Positions 27,178 through 36,304 are shown, numbered from the stretch's first letter. The stretch: 64,000 nucleotides of DNA from Geobacillus subterraneus (GCF_001618685.1 NZ_CP014342.1:62001-126000), one strand, 5' to 3'. The notes: a model not told the origin generated them from the letters alone. Made by a program: numbers and translations.

Positions 27178-28470
27178 ATGAAAAAAGTATGTGTCGTCGG
27201 GCTAGGCTATATCGGACTTCCGACGTCAGCGATATTTGCCTCCGCCGGATTTGACGTCATCGGCGTGGATGTGAACGAAACCGTCGTTGCGACGATCAAC
27301 AGCGGCGATATTCATATTGAAGAAACGGGGTTAGCCGAACTGGTGAACCGAGTCGTCAAAGAGGGGAAATTCCGGGCCCAGCTTGCCCCGGAAGAGGCGG
27401 ATGTGTTCATCATCGCCGTTCCGACACCGATTCACGACGATTACACCGCCAACATCGACTACGTCATTGAAGCAACGAAATCGGTGGCGCCGTATTTGCG
27501 GAAAGGAAACGTCGTCATCGTTGAATCAACGATTCCACCGCGAACGATGGACGATGTCGTTGCCCCGATCATTCGTGAGCACGGCTTTGACCCGGAGCGG
27601 GATGTGTATTTGGCCCATTGCCCGGAACGCGTCCTGCCTGGCCGCATTTTAATCGAGCTCGTCGAAAACACGAGAATCGTCGGCGGCGTCACGAAAGAGG
27701 CGGCGAAACAAGCGGCCGACGTCTATCGGGCGATCGTCAAAGGCGAAGTGATTGAGACGGAAGCGGTGACCGCCGAAATGGCAAAATTAATGGAAAATAC
27801 GTTCCGCGATGTCAACATCGCTTTAGCGAATGAACTCGTGAAAATCGCACAACGCATTGGCGTCAATGCCCATAAAGTCATCGAACTGGCCAATAAACAT
27901 CCGCGCGTCAATATCCATCTACCAGGTCCCGGCGTCGGCGGCCATTGCTTGGCGGTGGATCCGTATTTTATCGTTGAAAAGGCGAAAGAAGAGTCGCAGC
28001 TCATCCAAACGGCGCGGCGCATTAACAACTCCATGCCGCACTTTGTCGTCGAGCAAATCAAACGAATGACCGCGGAACTCGAAGCGCCGGTCATCGCCGT
28101 ATTCGGATTGACATACAAAGGCAATACGGACGATGTGCGCGAGAGTCCGGCCATTGAAATCTATGAAGAGCTATGTCGGAACGAGCGGTTTGATGTCCGT
28201 GCTTATGACCCGCACGTCAAGCCGTCGCAAGTGCCGTTCCCGCTCGCTACAAAAGAGGAAGCGCTCGATGGAGCGCACCTTGTCGTTGTCTTAGCTGACC
28301 ATAACGAATTCAAAACATTAACGGCTGAGGAATTGGCGCCGATGAAAACCAAGGTCATTTTCGATACGAAACATTGCGTCCGTCTTGACGATGAAGATGT
28401 GACGGTTTATCAAATCGGCCATTTATCGGTCGTCCGTGCCATTCAAGAACATCCATCGGAGAGAGTATGA
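27178..28470 (+). CDS. wecC: UDP-N-acetyl-D-mannosamine dehydrogenase
   Basis: Oxidises UDP-ManNAc twice to UDP-ManNAc-uronate with NAD+. The 430-residue product has a Rossmann motif VVGLGYIGLP, the family segment FRDVNIALANE, the catalytic Cys in GVGGHCLAVDPYF (near residue 264) and the closing GLTYKGNTDD. Together with MnaA it suggests that the polymer contains ManNAc-uronic acid or a related sugar. It is the first gene of a four-gene plus-strand set ending at 31761, with gaps of 3-12 nt between genes. Confidence 0.92.
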   Translation: MKKVCVVGLGYIGLPTSAIFASAGFDVIGVDVNETVVATINSGDIHIEETGLAELVNRVVKEGKFRAQLAPEEADVFIIAVPTPIHDDYTANIDYVIEATKSVAPYLRKGNVVIVESTIPPRTMDDVVAPIIREHGFDPERDVYLAHCPERVLPGRILIELVENTRIVGGVTKEAAKQAADVYRAIVKGEVIETEAVTAEMAKLMENTFRDVNIALANELVKIAQRIGVNAHKVIELANKHPRVNIHLPGPGVGGHCLAVDPYFIVEKAKEESQLIQTARRINNSMPHFVVEQIKRMTAELEAPVIAVFGLTYKGNTDDVRESPAIEIYEELCRNERFDVRAYDPHVKPSQVPFPLATKEEALDGAHLVVVLADHNEFKTLTAEELAPMKTKVIFDTKHCVRLDDEDVTVYQIGHLSVVRAIQEHPSERV

Positions 28471-28476
28471 TCAGCG

Positions 28477-29214
28477 ATGCAAAAAGAGCAATACTTAGGA
28501 GTGTACGTCTCCACCTTACCATATGACGACATTCTGGCGGATATCGAGAAGCGGATGGCAGCCGGCCAAAAGTCGACGATTATTGCCGTCAATCCGGAAA
28601 AAGTGATCGCCGCGGGCAAAAATGAGGAGCTGAAACAGCTGATTAACGCGGCGACATACCAAATCCCCGACGGCATCGGCGTCGTGCTCGCTTCAAAACT
28701 AAAAGGCGGGCGCCTCGCATCAAGGGTGACGGGCATCGACTTGATGGAGCGGCTCATCGCTCGGGCAGCGGAAAAAGGGTATCGCGTCTTTTTGTACGGC
28801 GCCAAAGAAGAGGTCGTCAAAAAAGCGAAAGAAAATCTCGAGGCGAAATACCCTCGTCTTTGCATTGCCGGTTATATGAACGGGTATGTGAACGACGACG
28901 AAGCGGTCGTCCGCGCCATTAATGAGGCCAACGCCGATATGCTGTTTGTCGCGCTCGGCAGCCCGAGGCAGGAGCTATGGATCCGAGCGCATATGGATCG
29001 GCTCAACGTAAAAGTGTTTCAAGGAGTTGGCGGGAGCTTCGACGTGTTTGCCGGCCATGTCAAACGGGCGCCAAAGCTGTTCCGAACGCTCGGCCTCGAA
29101 TGGCTGTATCGGCTCGTCACCGACCCGAAACGGTTCAAACGGCAACTCGCCTTGCCGAAATTTCTCTGGAGAGTACTGACCGAAAAACGCACAGCCGGCA
29201 AGTCCGGCTGCTAA
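28477..29214 (+). CDS. tagA: WecG/TagA/CpsF-family glycosyltransferase
   Basis: Transfers ManNAc or ManNAc-uronate to undecaprenyl-PP-GlcNAc, the second sugar of wall polymers. The 245-residue product shows the GT26 signatures VNPEKV, PDGIGVV, RVTGIDLM, LFVALGSPRQELW and GVGGSFDVFAG. It pairs with TagO (55688), which makes the lipid-GlcNAc acceptor. Whether the donor is UDP-ManNAc or the oxidised sugar from the preceding gene is undecided; the adjacency favours the uronate, as for WecG. Confidence 0.9.
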   Translation: MQKEQYLGVYVSTLPYDDILADIEKRMAAGQKSTIIAVNPEKVIAAGKNEELKQLINAATYQIPDGIGVVLASKLKGGRLASRVTGIDLMERLIARAAEKGYRVFLYGAKEEVVKKAKENLEAKYPRLCIAGYMNGYVNDDEAVVRAINEANADMLFVALGSPRQELWIRAHMDRLNVKVFQGVGGSFDVFAGHVKRAPKLFRTLGLEWLYRLVTDPKRFKRQLALPKFLWRVLTEKRTAGKSGC

Positions 29215-29226
29215 GGAGAGATGACG

Positions 29227-30348
29227 GTGAACGTGTTGCACGTCATTAGCGGCGGGGAAACAGGAGGGTCGCGCAAACATGTCGTCACCCTCTTGTCCAA
29301 ATTTGCCCCAGGCACCGCGACGCTCGTCGTGTTCCAGGACGGGCCGCTTGCTGCGGAGGCGCGCCAGGCGGGGATCGATGTGCGCCTCCTTACCCAGTCA
29401 TCCCGCTACGATTTGTCCGTGCTGTCGAAGCTTGTCGCGCTCATTCGCCACGAACGTTTCGATCTTTTGCATACGCACGGGCCGCGCGCCAATTTGTACG
29501 GCGCGCTCATCAAACGGAACATCACCATCCCATGGATGACCACCGTCCATAGCGACCCGCGCCTTGACTTTATGAAATCAGGGTGGAAAGGAAAATGGTT
29601 CACCCGCCTCAACGTATGGGCGCTTCGGAAGGTAGACTATTTTTTTGCCGTCTCGGAGCGGTTTAAAGAAAGCTTGGTGGAGCTTGGCATCGCCGCTGAA
29701 CGGATTCAAACGATTTACAACGGCATCGACTTCGATGATGCCCCCCGTCCACATACGTTGCGGCGCGCTGATCTTGGGCTTCGGGAAGACGACGTGGTGA
29801 TCACGATGGTCGCCCGCCTCCACCCGATCAAAGGACATGCTCTTGTCTTTGACGCCCTCGCCTCGCTTTCCGATCCCGATATGAAGCTGCTTGTTGTCGG
29901 CGATGGCCCGCTGGCGGCCGAACTGCGTGAAAAAGCAGCGCAAAGCGGCATCGGGCGCCAAGTGCAGTTTCTCGGGTTTCGTCGCGATGTGGCGGACATT
30001 TACGCGCTGTCGGATGTGGCCTTAATGGCTTCCTATAGCGAAAGTTTCCCGCTCGCCTTGCTTGAGGCGGCCAATGAACGCTTGCCCGTCATTTCCACCG
30101 ATGTCGGTGGGGTAAGACAACTCATCGCCTCTAGCGACATGGGGTGGATCGTTCCGGTAGGCGATCGCGCAGCTCTCGCCCAAGCGATGCGCGAGGCGCG
30201 CAGCCGAAAGCAGGAGCTGAAAACGATGGGGGAGCGGCTGTACGAGCACGCTTCCACCCACTTTTCTTTGCAGCGTTTATATGAAGAAACGGTGGCCACG
30301 TACGAACGTGTCTTAGCCATCCACCCAACTAGGAAAAAAGGAGTTTAA
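29227..30348 (+). CDS. Glycosyltransferase family 4
   Basis: A 373-residue GT-B enzyme (opening VNVLHVISGGETGGSRKH; donor motif ESFPLALLEAANE with the EX7E pattern near 275). GTG 29227 has AAGGAG at 8 nt; ATG 29221 is in frame but too close to that site. It lies in the wecC-tagA-polymerase set, so it probably adds a later sugar of the polymer repeat. Its substrate is unknown. Confidence 0.88.
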   Translation: MNVLHVISGGETGGSRKHVVTLLSKFAPGTATLVVFQDGPLAAEARQAGIDVRLLTQSSRYDLSVLSKLVALIRHERFDLLHTHGPRANLYGALIKRNITIPWMTTVHSDPRLDFMKSGWKGKWFTRLNVWALRKVDYFFAVSERFKESLVELGIAAERIQTIYNGIDFDDAPRPHTLRRADLGLREDDVVITMVARLHPIKGHALVFDALASLSDPDMKLLVVGDGPLAAELREKAAQSGIGRQVQFLGFRRDVADIYALSDVALMASYSESFPLALLEAANERLPVISTDVGGVRQLIASSDMGWIVPVGDRAALAQAMREARSRKQELKTMGERLYEHASTHFSLQRLYEETVATYERVLAIHPTRKKGV

Positions 30349-30351
30349 ACG

Positions 30352-31761
30352 ATGCGAGTTAGACAACCGTTGACCTATTACGCCGTCTTATGGGCGCTTT
30401 TTCTCATTCCGCTCGTTTCGTACAAAACGTATATCGGTCCGCTGCCGCTTTCCGCCGAGGTCGTAATGATTCCGCTCATCACGCTGGCGGCGCTCATCGA
30501 TTATCGGCAGCGGCGCATTCAGTTGAACGATTTTCCGCTCAAGCCAATCGCGCTGGCGTTCGCCGCTTTTTTCATCATCGCCATCGTCTCGTTAGTGAAA
30601 GCGGTCAGCCTCGCTCCAGCCATAATGGAGCTCGCCCGCTATTTGTCGTATGTCGTTTTGTTTTTCATTGTCGTCAAAGTCCAATTCACCCGCGAGCAAT
30701 ACGTGCGCTTTGCCCAGTCGTTCGGCCTTTCCGCCCTGTTTGTCGGCTTGTACGGAGTGATCCAATACATTTTCGGCATTTCGCTTAACACAGCGGGGCT
30801 GTACGCCTTGAAAGAGGCCAAAGGGCGCGTGGACTCGACGCTCGTCAACCCGAACTATTACGCGTCGTTTCTCAATCTTGTCATCCCGGCGCTCCTTTTG
30901 TTCGCCGTCGTCTATTGGCGCGATAAAAAGGCGCAGTTGCTGATGTTTGCCGTGTACAGTATTTACGTCATCAACCTTGTCTTGACCTATACGCGCGCCG
31001 CTTGGGTCGCCATGCTCGGCGGATTGGCACTGGTGATCTTGCTTATGCCAAAAACGTTCATCAAACATGCCATTCGCCCGCATATGTTGATCTCGTTTGT
31101 CGTGCTGCTTACGATCGTCTATTTCATGCCAGACGTACAGTCGCGCACGTATTCGGCCGTCTATGCGATGGAAAAAATCATTAGCCGCCACATGCCAGGC
31201 GGCTTGGCTGACCATTTCGCCGGCGACAACGGTGATGAGGGCGGGGGATTTTTAGATGGTGATGAGGCTGATGAGGAAACGACTGAAGACGAAGCGACAA
31301 CAAACCGCGCCGTCGTCTCCCGCGTCACCCTTTGGAAAACGGGCTGGGCAATGATGAAAGAAAATCCGGTCATCGGCGTTGGCATCGGCAATTATTTAGT
31401 CCGCTACAAAGAGTATGTCACGAAATATCCGGAACTGTATATCGGCCATGACCAATATTCCGTCCATAACTCGTACTTAAAAGTCGGGGCGGAAACGGGC
31501 TTCCTTGGCTTAATCGCCTTTGTCGCCATTTATGTTGTTTACTATGTGTACTTGCTTCGCCTTTACTTCGCATCATCTGATCGCCTGGGCAAGCTCATTA
31601 TCGTCGCCTTGATCGCGGGCAGCGCCACCTTCATGGTGCAAAATCTATCGAACAACTTAATTTTCATCCCGCAGCTCAACACGATCTTTTGGCTTGTCTC
31701 AGGCCTGGCCATGGCATTCGTCCATCAGACCAGCGCTCGGCCATCAACCACGCAGGCATAA
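30352..31761 (+). CDS. O-antigen ligase/polymerase-like membrane protein (Wzy_C)
   Basis: A 469-residue protein with about ten to twelve membrane segments. The long extracytoplasmic loop typical of the family lies about 265-360 and holds NPVIGVGIGNY and HNSYLKVGAETGF. The loop includes an unusual acidic stretch near 296-325 dominated by Asp, Glu and Gly. It probably polymerises or transfers lipid-linked repeats of the secondary wall polymer outside the membrane. It is last in the wecC set; a terminator overlaps its stop. Confidence 0.88.
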   Translation: MRVRQPLTYYAVLWALFLIPLVSYKTYIGPLPLSAEVVMIPLITLAALIDYRQRRIQLNDFPLKPIALAFAAFFIIAIVSLVKAVSLAPAIMELARYLSYVVLFFIVVKVQFTREQYVRFAQSFGLSALFVGLYGVIQYIFGISLNTAGLYALKEAKGRVDSTLVNPNYYASFLNLVIPALLLFAVVYWRDKKAQLLMFAVYSIYVINLVLTYTRAAWVAMLGGLALVILLMPKTFIKHAIRPHMLISFVVLLTIVYFMPDVQSRTYSAVYAMEKIISRHMPGGLADHFAGDNGDEGGGFLDGDEADEETTEDEATTNRAVVSRVTLWKTGWAMMKENPVIGVGIGNYLVRYKEYVTKYPELYIGHDQYSVHNSYLKVGAETGFLGLIAFVAIYVVYYVYLLRLYFASSDRLGKLIIVALIAGSATFMVQNLSNNLIFIPQLNTIFWLVSGLAMAFVHQTSARPSTTQA

Positions 31762-31778
31762 CGCCTGCGTGGTTTTTG
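31747..31778 (+). terminator. Terminator of the wecC-tagA-polymerase set
   Basis: CCACGCAGGC and GCCTGCGTGG pair perfectly, followed by TTTTTG. The stop codon lies in the loop. The IS66 element begins just after it. Confidence 0.93.
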
Positions 31779-31779
31779 A

Positions 31780-33392
31780 GTAACTATTCACCCCAGTGCT
31801 AGTGTATAAAAAAGCCCAGCACAAATAGGGCATTTCGGTCATAGAAAATGCCCTAGGTAGCGGAAAGAACTCGATCGATCGTTTCGCCTGCCAACAGAAG
31901 ACATAACGAATCCCACACGTTTTTTTCGTGTTTCGTCAGTGTGGAAACGATGCTTCTTGCGATGCAAAACGACTGCGCGAATGTTTCTTCGCGAAACGTA
32001 CCCGAAATGTTCTCTTTGACTTTGACCATGCGAAGATCGCGTTCGGCTTGGTTGTTATCAAAGGGAACATGTACTTCACGTAAGAAACGCAGCGCTTCTT
32101 CCTTTCGTTTTTGAAGGCGTCGAACAAAAGCGAGTGCTTTTTTCGGAAGAGGCGTCATCGTTTCTAATCGGTGTTGTGCTCTTTCTAGGATGCGATCATA
32201 CACTCGTTCCCACCGTCTCGCTTCTTCTTCGGAAAGTGCACCGTGATGGGCTTCGACGGCTTGCTTGGCGGCTAACAGAAACGTGGTCATGCGCATCGCC
32301 CACGTATGCCCTTGTTCGATGAATCCTTTTAACTCACGCAAATGGTGGGCATGACAAAGGGCATGGGTGGCATGTGTGTATTTCGGATATGTACCGAACG
32401 CATCGTGCATCATCGTCCCTTCATATCGGGGAAGAATCCCGATATCATCGGTCGCTTTTTTTCCACGAGAAGCGTGAGGAGCCAAGTATGTATATCTCGA
32501 TGTACACGCGACATGCACCCATGCGAGTTTCCCATTGATGCGCAAACTCGTTTCATCGACATGCAGGATGTTGGATTCAAGTAAGGCGTCTTCGATGATG
32601 TCCATATTTGATTCCAACGATTCGCGTCCTCGTTTCACCATATTGGCAAGAGTTCCCGTACTAATCGAGTGTTGATATAACGCTTCGATTGTATCACTTA
32701 AACGCTTGTACGGGATCAATTGGATATGATGTAAATAAACAACGAGCGCCGTGAGCCGTGGACCGTATTGCACATGATTCGTGACATGGGATGGGAATTC
32801 GGCTTGTTGCACGCATCGACAATGTGGACACGATTTCACTTCACGTTCATGTTGTGTCACCTCGATCGCCACAGGAGGGACATCAAACACTTGACGGATA
32901 TCGACTTTGAACGGTTTGACTTCACGCAAAGAAGCTCCACATCCTTGACACGTATGCACACGGTGGACGACACGATGATGTGGATGTTCCACTTGACGGA
33001 GCGTCTTCCCCTCATGTCCCTCTTGCCCACCAGGCTTTTTGCCAGACGGCTCGCGGGAGGAACGCTTTTTCTCAAAACGGTCAGAAGATGGGGGCAAATG
33101 GCTATTGGAGCTGTTTTTTTTCGTGCGTGCTTCCAGCTCTTGAACACGGTACTTCAGTTGTTCATTTTCTTTGCGTAGTTGTTTGTTTTCGTGACGCAAA
33201 TGTTCATTTTCTTGAATGAGTTGATGAATGAGCTGTTTTTGTTGTTGAACTTTGCCGATTAAGCTCTCAACTGTAAATACAGCTTGTTGTACCATCAACA
33301 TGCGATTCACCTCCTTGTCTATCAATATTCACATCATAGACAAGGAAAGAAGAAAATATTCAGCTCACTTTATGATGTGGCTGAATAGTTAC
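31780..33392 (-). mobile_element. IS66-family insertion sequence (ISBst12-like)
   Basis: A 1613-bp element bounded by GTAACTATTCA at the left and its exact complement TGAATAGTTAC at the right. It carries one transposase gene without the tnpA/tnpB accessory genes, as in the ISBst12 subgroup. Flanking 8-mers (GTTTTTGA and GCCCAAAT) do not match, so no target duplication remains. It appears intact. Confidence 0.88.
31853..33301 (-). CDS. IS66-family transposase
   Basis: A 482-residue DDE transposase. It has an N-terminal leucine-zipper-like coiled coil (about 15-60), a Lys/Gly-rich linker, a zinc-finger pair CQGC and CPHC near 118 and 158, and the catalytic domain with HVDETSLR (first Asp), MHDAFGTY and VPFDNNQAERDLR (Glu). 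The start at 33301 follows AAGGAGGTGA. Length and frame are intact, so it may be active. Confidence 0.93.
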   Translation of the reverse strand: MLMVQQAVFTVESLIGKVQQQKQLIHQLIQENEHLRHENKQLRKENEQLKYRVQELEARTKKNSSNSHLPPSSDRFEKKRSSREPSGKKPGGQEGHEGKTLRQVEHPHHRVVHRVHTCQGCGASLREVKPFKVDIRQVFDVPPVAIEVTQHEREVKSCPHCRCVQQAEFPSHVTNHVQYGPRLTALVVYLHHIQLIPYKRLSDTIEALYQHSISTGTLANMVKRGRESLESNMDIIEDALLESNILHVDETSLRINGKLAWVHVACTSRYTYLAPHASRGKKATDDIGILPRYEGTMMHDAFGTYPKYTHATHALCHAHHLRELKGFIEQGHTWAMRMTTFLLAAKQAVEAHHGALSEEEARRWERVYDRILERAQHRLETMTPLPKKALAFVRRLQKRKEEALRFLREVHVPFDNNQAERDLRMVKVKENISGTFREETFAQSFCIARSIVSTLTKHEKNVWDSLCLLLAGETIDRVLSAT

Positions 33393-33452
33393 GCCCAAAT
33401 CTGTATCAAGCTTGATTTCAAATATATATTATGATTTTGAACCTATCATCAA

Positions 33453-33491
33453 GCCTCAATTCCTTTCGGGGAATTGAGGCTATTTCTATTT
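33453..33491 (+). terminator. Perfect hairpin upstream of the radC fragment
   Basis: GCCTCAATTCC and GGAATTGAGGC flank a 6-nt loop and are followed by a T-rich run. It may be a terminator of an element now lost, or a leader structure for the downstream gene, whose AGGAGGG site begins 12 nt later. Confidence 0.6.
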
Positions 33492-33505
33492 TAGGAGGGA
33501 AAAGG

Positions 33506-33928
33506 ATGAGCAAGTATCAAACCAACAACCACCAGCAGCTAGAGTTGCTAGAAAGAGAGGTGTTCATCAAGCAGCCAGCGAAGCGCATCAATATTGTAAG
33601 CCTGAAGCTCGTTCGGGAATCTAGTGTTCTCTACAAGGAGCGGCAAATCAAATCTCCGGAAGATGCGTACAAGCTGCTGAATCCGTTTCTTGTGGAAGCA
33701 GACCGTGAGAAGTTTGTAGTTGTCTGCCTTGACACGAAAAACCAGCCGACTGCCATCAACGTTTGCCATGTCGGGAGCCTGAACGCTAGTATCGTGCATC
33801 CGAGGGAGGTGATGAAGGCTGCTATTCTGTCAAACTCTGCTTTCATCATTGTCGCCCATAATCATCCCAGCGGTCAGAGTTCTGCAACGAAAAGTGCAGG
33901 GCCTACGGCAAAGAAAAAAGTTTGTTAG
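33506..33928 (+). pseudogene. Truncated RadC-like (JAB/JAMM domain) gene
   Basis: The frame starts at 33506 behind AGGAGGG and reads as a RadC-type protein of the mobile-element class (ERQIKSPEDAYKLL, FVVVCLDTKNQP, FIIVAHNHPSG). The JAMM signature normally continues with a Ser and an Asp ligand, but here similarity stops just after HNHPSG and is replaced by an unrelated 17-residue tail rich in Ser, Lys and Ala. The zinc site is incomplete, so the product is probably inactive. It is likely debris of a plasmid or integrated element. Confidence 0.8.
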
Positions 33929-34146
33929 CTTCCCGATTTTTGTCATGAGAGCACGAAATAGGTGTGAAAAAGAAGGGATATGGTGAAGAATGGAGAAATA
34001 AGGATGATAGAGGCGATGAATGATATGGTCGCCGGTTAGGTGAAAGAATGTGCTCTTATGCATCAATGCATAAGAAGAATCACGAGGGGTGAATAGTTGT
34101 AATGGATGGTCGGGCAATAGCGTCGGAAGAAAGGGAGGGAGAAAAG

Positions 34147-34563
34147 GTGAACGTGCTCGAGTACCGATTTGCCATTACCCCCGTTTTTCATTTCATTGCC
34201 GCGAAATCGATGGAGGCAGGCTTGTATTTATGTGGTGGCTATGCCAAGCAAACCGTACAGTTATGGTTGAAAGATCCGACTGTTGAAAACGGGAAGAGGC
34301 GGATTGGAGCGATCCAATATGAAGGATCGAACGATTACACAGTGAAAGAACCAAGTATGGTTAGTTGGCGGTTTGAACGAGCGTTGCTTCCCGATGGGCT
34401 CAAACAAGAATTGGAAGCGACCTCAGCGTTTCGCAGGGATCGAAACGACGGGCCGCCCGTCAATCCGAGTGCTCAATCCATTGCTTTTAAGTTTGAAACA
34501 TTGACAGACGCTGCCAAAGAGACCATAGAGAGGATTGCGGCTGTTCTTCAGCGGTACGCGTGA
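34147..34563 (+). CDS. Hypothetical protein
   Basis: Not recognised. GTG 34147 has AGGGAGGG about 8 nt upstream. The 138-residue product begins VNVLEYRFAITP and is a soluble alpha/beta-like protein without signal peptide or membrane segment. It lies among broken mobile genes but is itself an open, well-initiated frame. A cargo gene of a former element is possible. Confidence 0.5.
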   Translation: MNVLEYRFAITPVFHFIAAKSMEAGLYLCGGYAKQTVQLWLKDPTVENGKRRIGAIQYEGSNDYTVKEPSMVSWRFERALLPDGLKQELEATSAFRRDRNDGPPVNPSAQSIAFKFETLTDAAKETIERIAAVLQRYA

Positions 34564-34905
34564 ACACGGTCGCGCTTTGGGGCGTTTTTCGATCGGTGCG
34601 ACGAGTGATTCGATCCATGATTTTTTTGCTTTTCCGCTTGCGATGATCCCAAGGAAGTCGCGCGGTGTTGACCGCGCCCGATGCCGAAGGGACCGGGTGA
34701 GTAAAACGGCGATGTTGCCGTTGGTGAGACATGCTGCGTATATGGAGTCGCTTGTCGAGTGGAATTTGCCAATCGAATAGAACATGCGTGAACCGTTTTT
34801 AGGTAGCATTCAGGTGCCCATCATAGCCATCAAGTTAAGAAAACAGGAATAAATCTATGCCTCATTTGACCATCCTTTTGAAGACTTCATCATGTCTTAG
34901 AAAGG
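34564..34905 (+). other. Non-coding stretch before the transposase remnant
   Basis: About 340 nt. A frame ending near 34780 (last residues MESLVEWNLPIE) has no start signal and may be a gene fragment I cannot identify. From about 34820 onward the DNA is probably the left end of the IS4-type element. Confidence 0.35.
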
Positions 34906-35722
34906 GTGGTTTTTTTGAAGACGTCCTCATCTCTCCAAGAGGAAGGGCATTGTTTTTTAGAGGGTTTACCAAGCGTGTTATCGTGCGAAGAACGGGAACA
35001 GATGGCCCAAGATCATCCATTTATTCAACGAAAGGGGAAGTTGCGCGCCCATGATTTCGTGGCACTTTGCACATTTCTCCAGGAAGGAGGCGGTCAAAAA
35101 TCATTGGTGTGGCTCTGCAGTGCTCTAGCTCTTAAGCAAAACACCTCTCTGAGTGCGAAAGGGCTCAATCAACGGTTTCATGAAAAAGCAGTGAGTTTCC
35201 TCAAAGCGGTGTTCGAAAAACCGCTTATTCATCAGACGCAGGAGGCCCGTCACGTGTGTCAAAGACATTCGCTGTTTCGCCGGATTCGCATTCTCGATTC
35301 CACGTCGTTTCAACTGCCTCCAGAGGTCCAAGGGATTTACGAGGGATGTACGGGGCCTGGGGTGAAAATTCAGTTAGAATATGAATGGCTAGAAGGGAAG
35401 TTTCTCCATGTGGACGTCGGGGATGCTCGTCGTCATGACGCCGCCTACGGAGCGTCCCTTCGATCGACCATTCAAGAAGGAGACCTTTGTGTGAAAGACT
35501 TAGCATGACATTCATACGCTGTATTCTCTTCGCTGGCAAATTGAGGTGATCGTTAAAACATGGAAATCCCTGTTTCACATTCATCGATTCAAACGGATGA
35601 AAGGGACTCGCTTTCAGTGCCACTTGTATGGAACGTTGATTGCCTTATTGATCAGCTCTACGGTCATGTTTGCCATGCGAGAATGGCTCTATCGAAAACA
35701 GAAAAAGGAATTGAGCGAATAG
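34906..35722 (+). pseudogene. IS4-type transposase with internal deletion
   Basis: The N-terminal part (34906-35508) ends in DDE-family motifs RILDSTSFQLP (first catalytic Asp) and VDVGDARRHD. At CVKDLA it jumps to a different frame that encodes the C-terminal end, LYSLRWQIEVIVKTWK (the Y-R-E region) through REWLYRKQKKELSE, from about 35510 to 35722. Well over a hundred residues are missing between the two. More in-frame-like remnants follow to about 35780. The element cannot move on its own. Confidence 0.8.
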
Positions 35723-35933
35723 AAGGCGATGAGTATGATCAAGGAGTGGGGGATGGATTGATTTCAAGCCTTATGGGGTTCTGAGACTTAGCTATCCATC
35801 TCCTTTTCAAACTGTGTGACATGATCGCTCAACACGGAAAAAAATCAAGGCGTTATACAAAAAAGTGTTTTTTGCAAGCAAAAAGTGCAGAGAATTGCAA
35901 GAAAAAATACATAGGCTCGCCTGCTCCATGAAT

Positions 35934-36045
35934 TTATCGTTCAACCGAGTGAGAAGGGGGCGACTGAACGGCAGAAAGCGCGTGCCGCAAGCGGTAGCTC
36001 TCTCCCGTAAACGCGAGAATGTGGGCGTGATGGACCAAACACGAT
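35934..36045 (-). pseudogene. 3' end of an IS21-family istB gene
   Basis: Read on the minus strand, the frame GSCLVHHAHILAFTGESYRL ends about 16 residues later at a TAA (35934-35936). HHAHIL...GESYRL is the C-terminal signature of IstB ATP-binding proteins. It abuts the amylase fragment directly, in another frame. The DNA from about 35811 to 35933 may be the outer end of the same element. The rest of the IS is gone. Confidence 0.6.
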
Positions 36046-36186
36046 CCACTCAAAATACTGCATCATCGTGCCGTTCAAAGGAGCGGCATCAGCCGATGGC
36101 GTTGGGCCGCCGAAGAACGAAAGGGCGAGCCAGCAGGTGATGAGCCATACCATCGCTTTTCGGCCTAATTTTTGAAACGCTTTCAT
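36046..36186 (-). pseudogene. amyS: 5' stump of a secreted alpha-amylase gene
   Basis: Codons 1-47 remain: a signal peptide ending in SADA, then APLNGTMMQYFEW, the start of mature G. stearothermophilus-type liquefying alpha-amylase. After Trp47 the sequence changes into the istB tail. The catalytic domain is entirely absent from the window. Its upstream region still has a promoter with an overlapping CcpA-type site. It is a clear remnant of a lost extracellular amylase, divergent from the amylopullulanase. Confidence 0.82.
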
Positions 36187-36304
36187 GACATACTCTCCTC
36201 CTTTTCCTTATTACATTGGCTTGGGGCATCTGTGGAATAACCATTAGGGAAACGATTGCGCAAAAAAGACAAGGAAGGTAGCGATGTATTCAAGTATGTC
36301 TAAC

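Noticed and set aside
33453-33480. Hairpin before radC as a CRISPR repeat or riboswitch
   Set aside because: It occurs once and is a simple perfect stem with a T-rich tail, as in a terminator.
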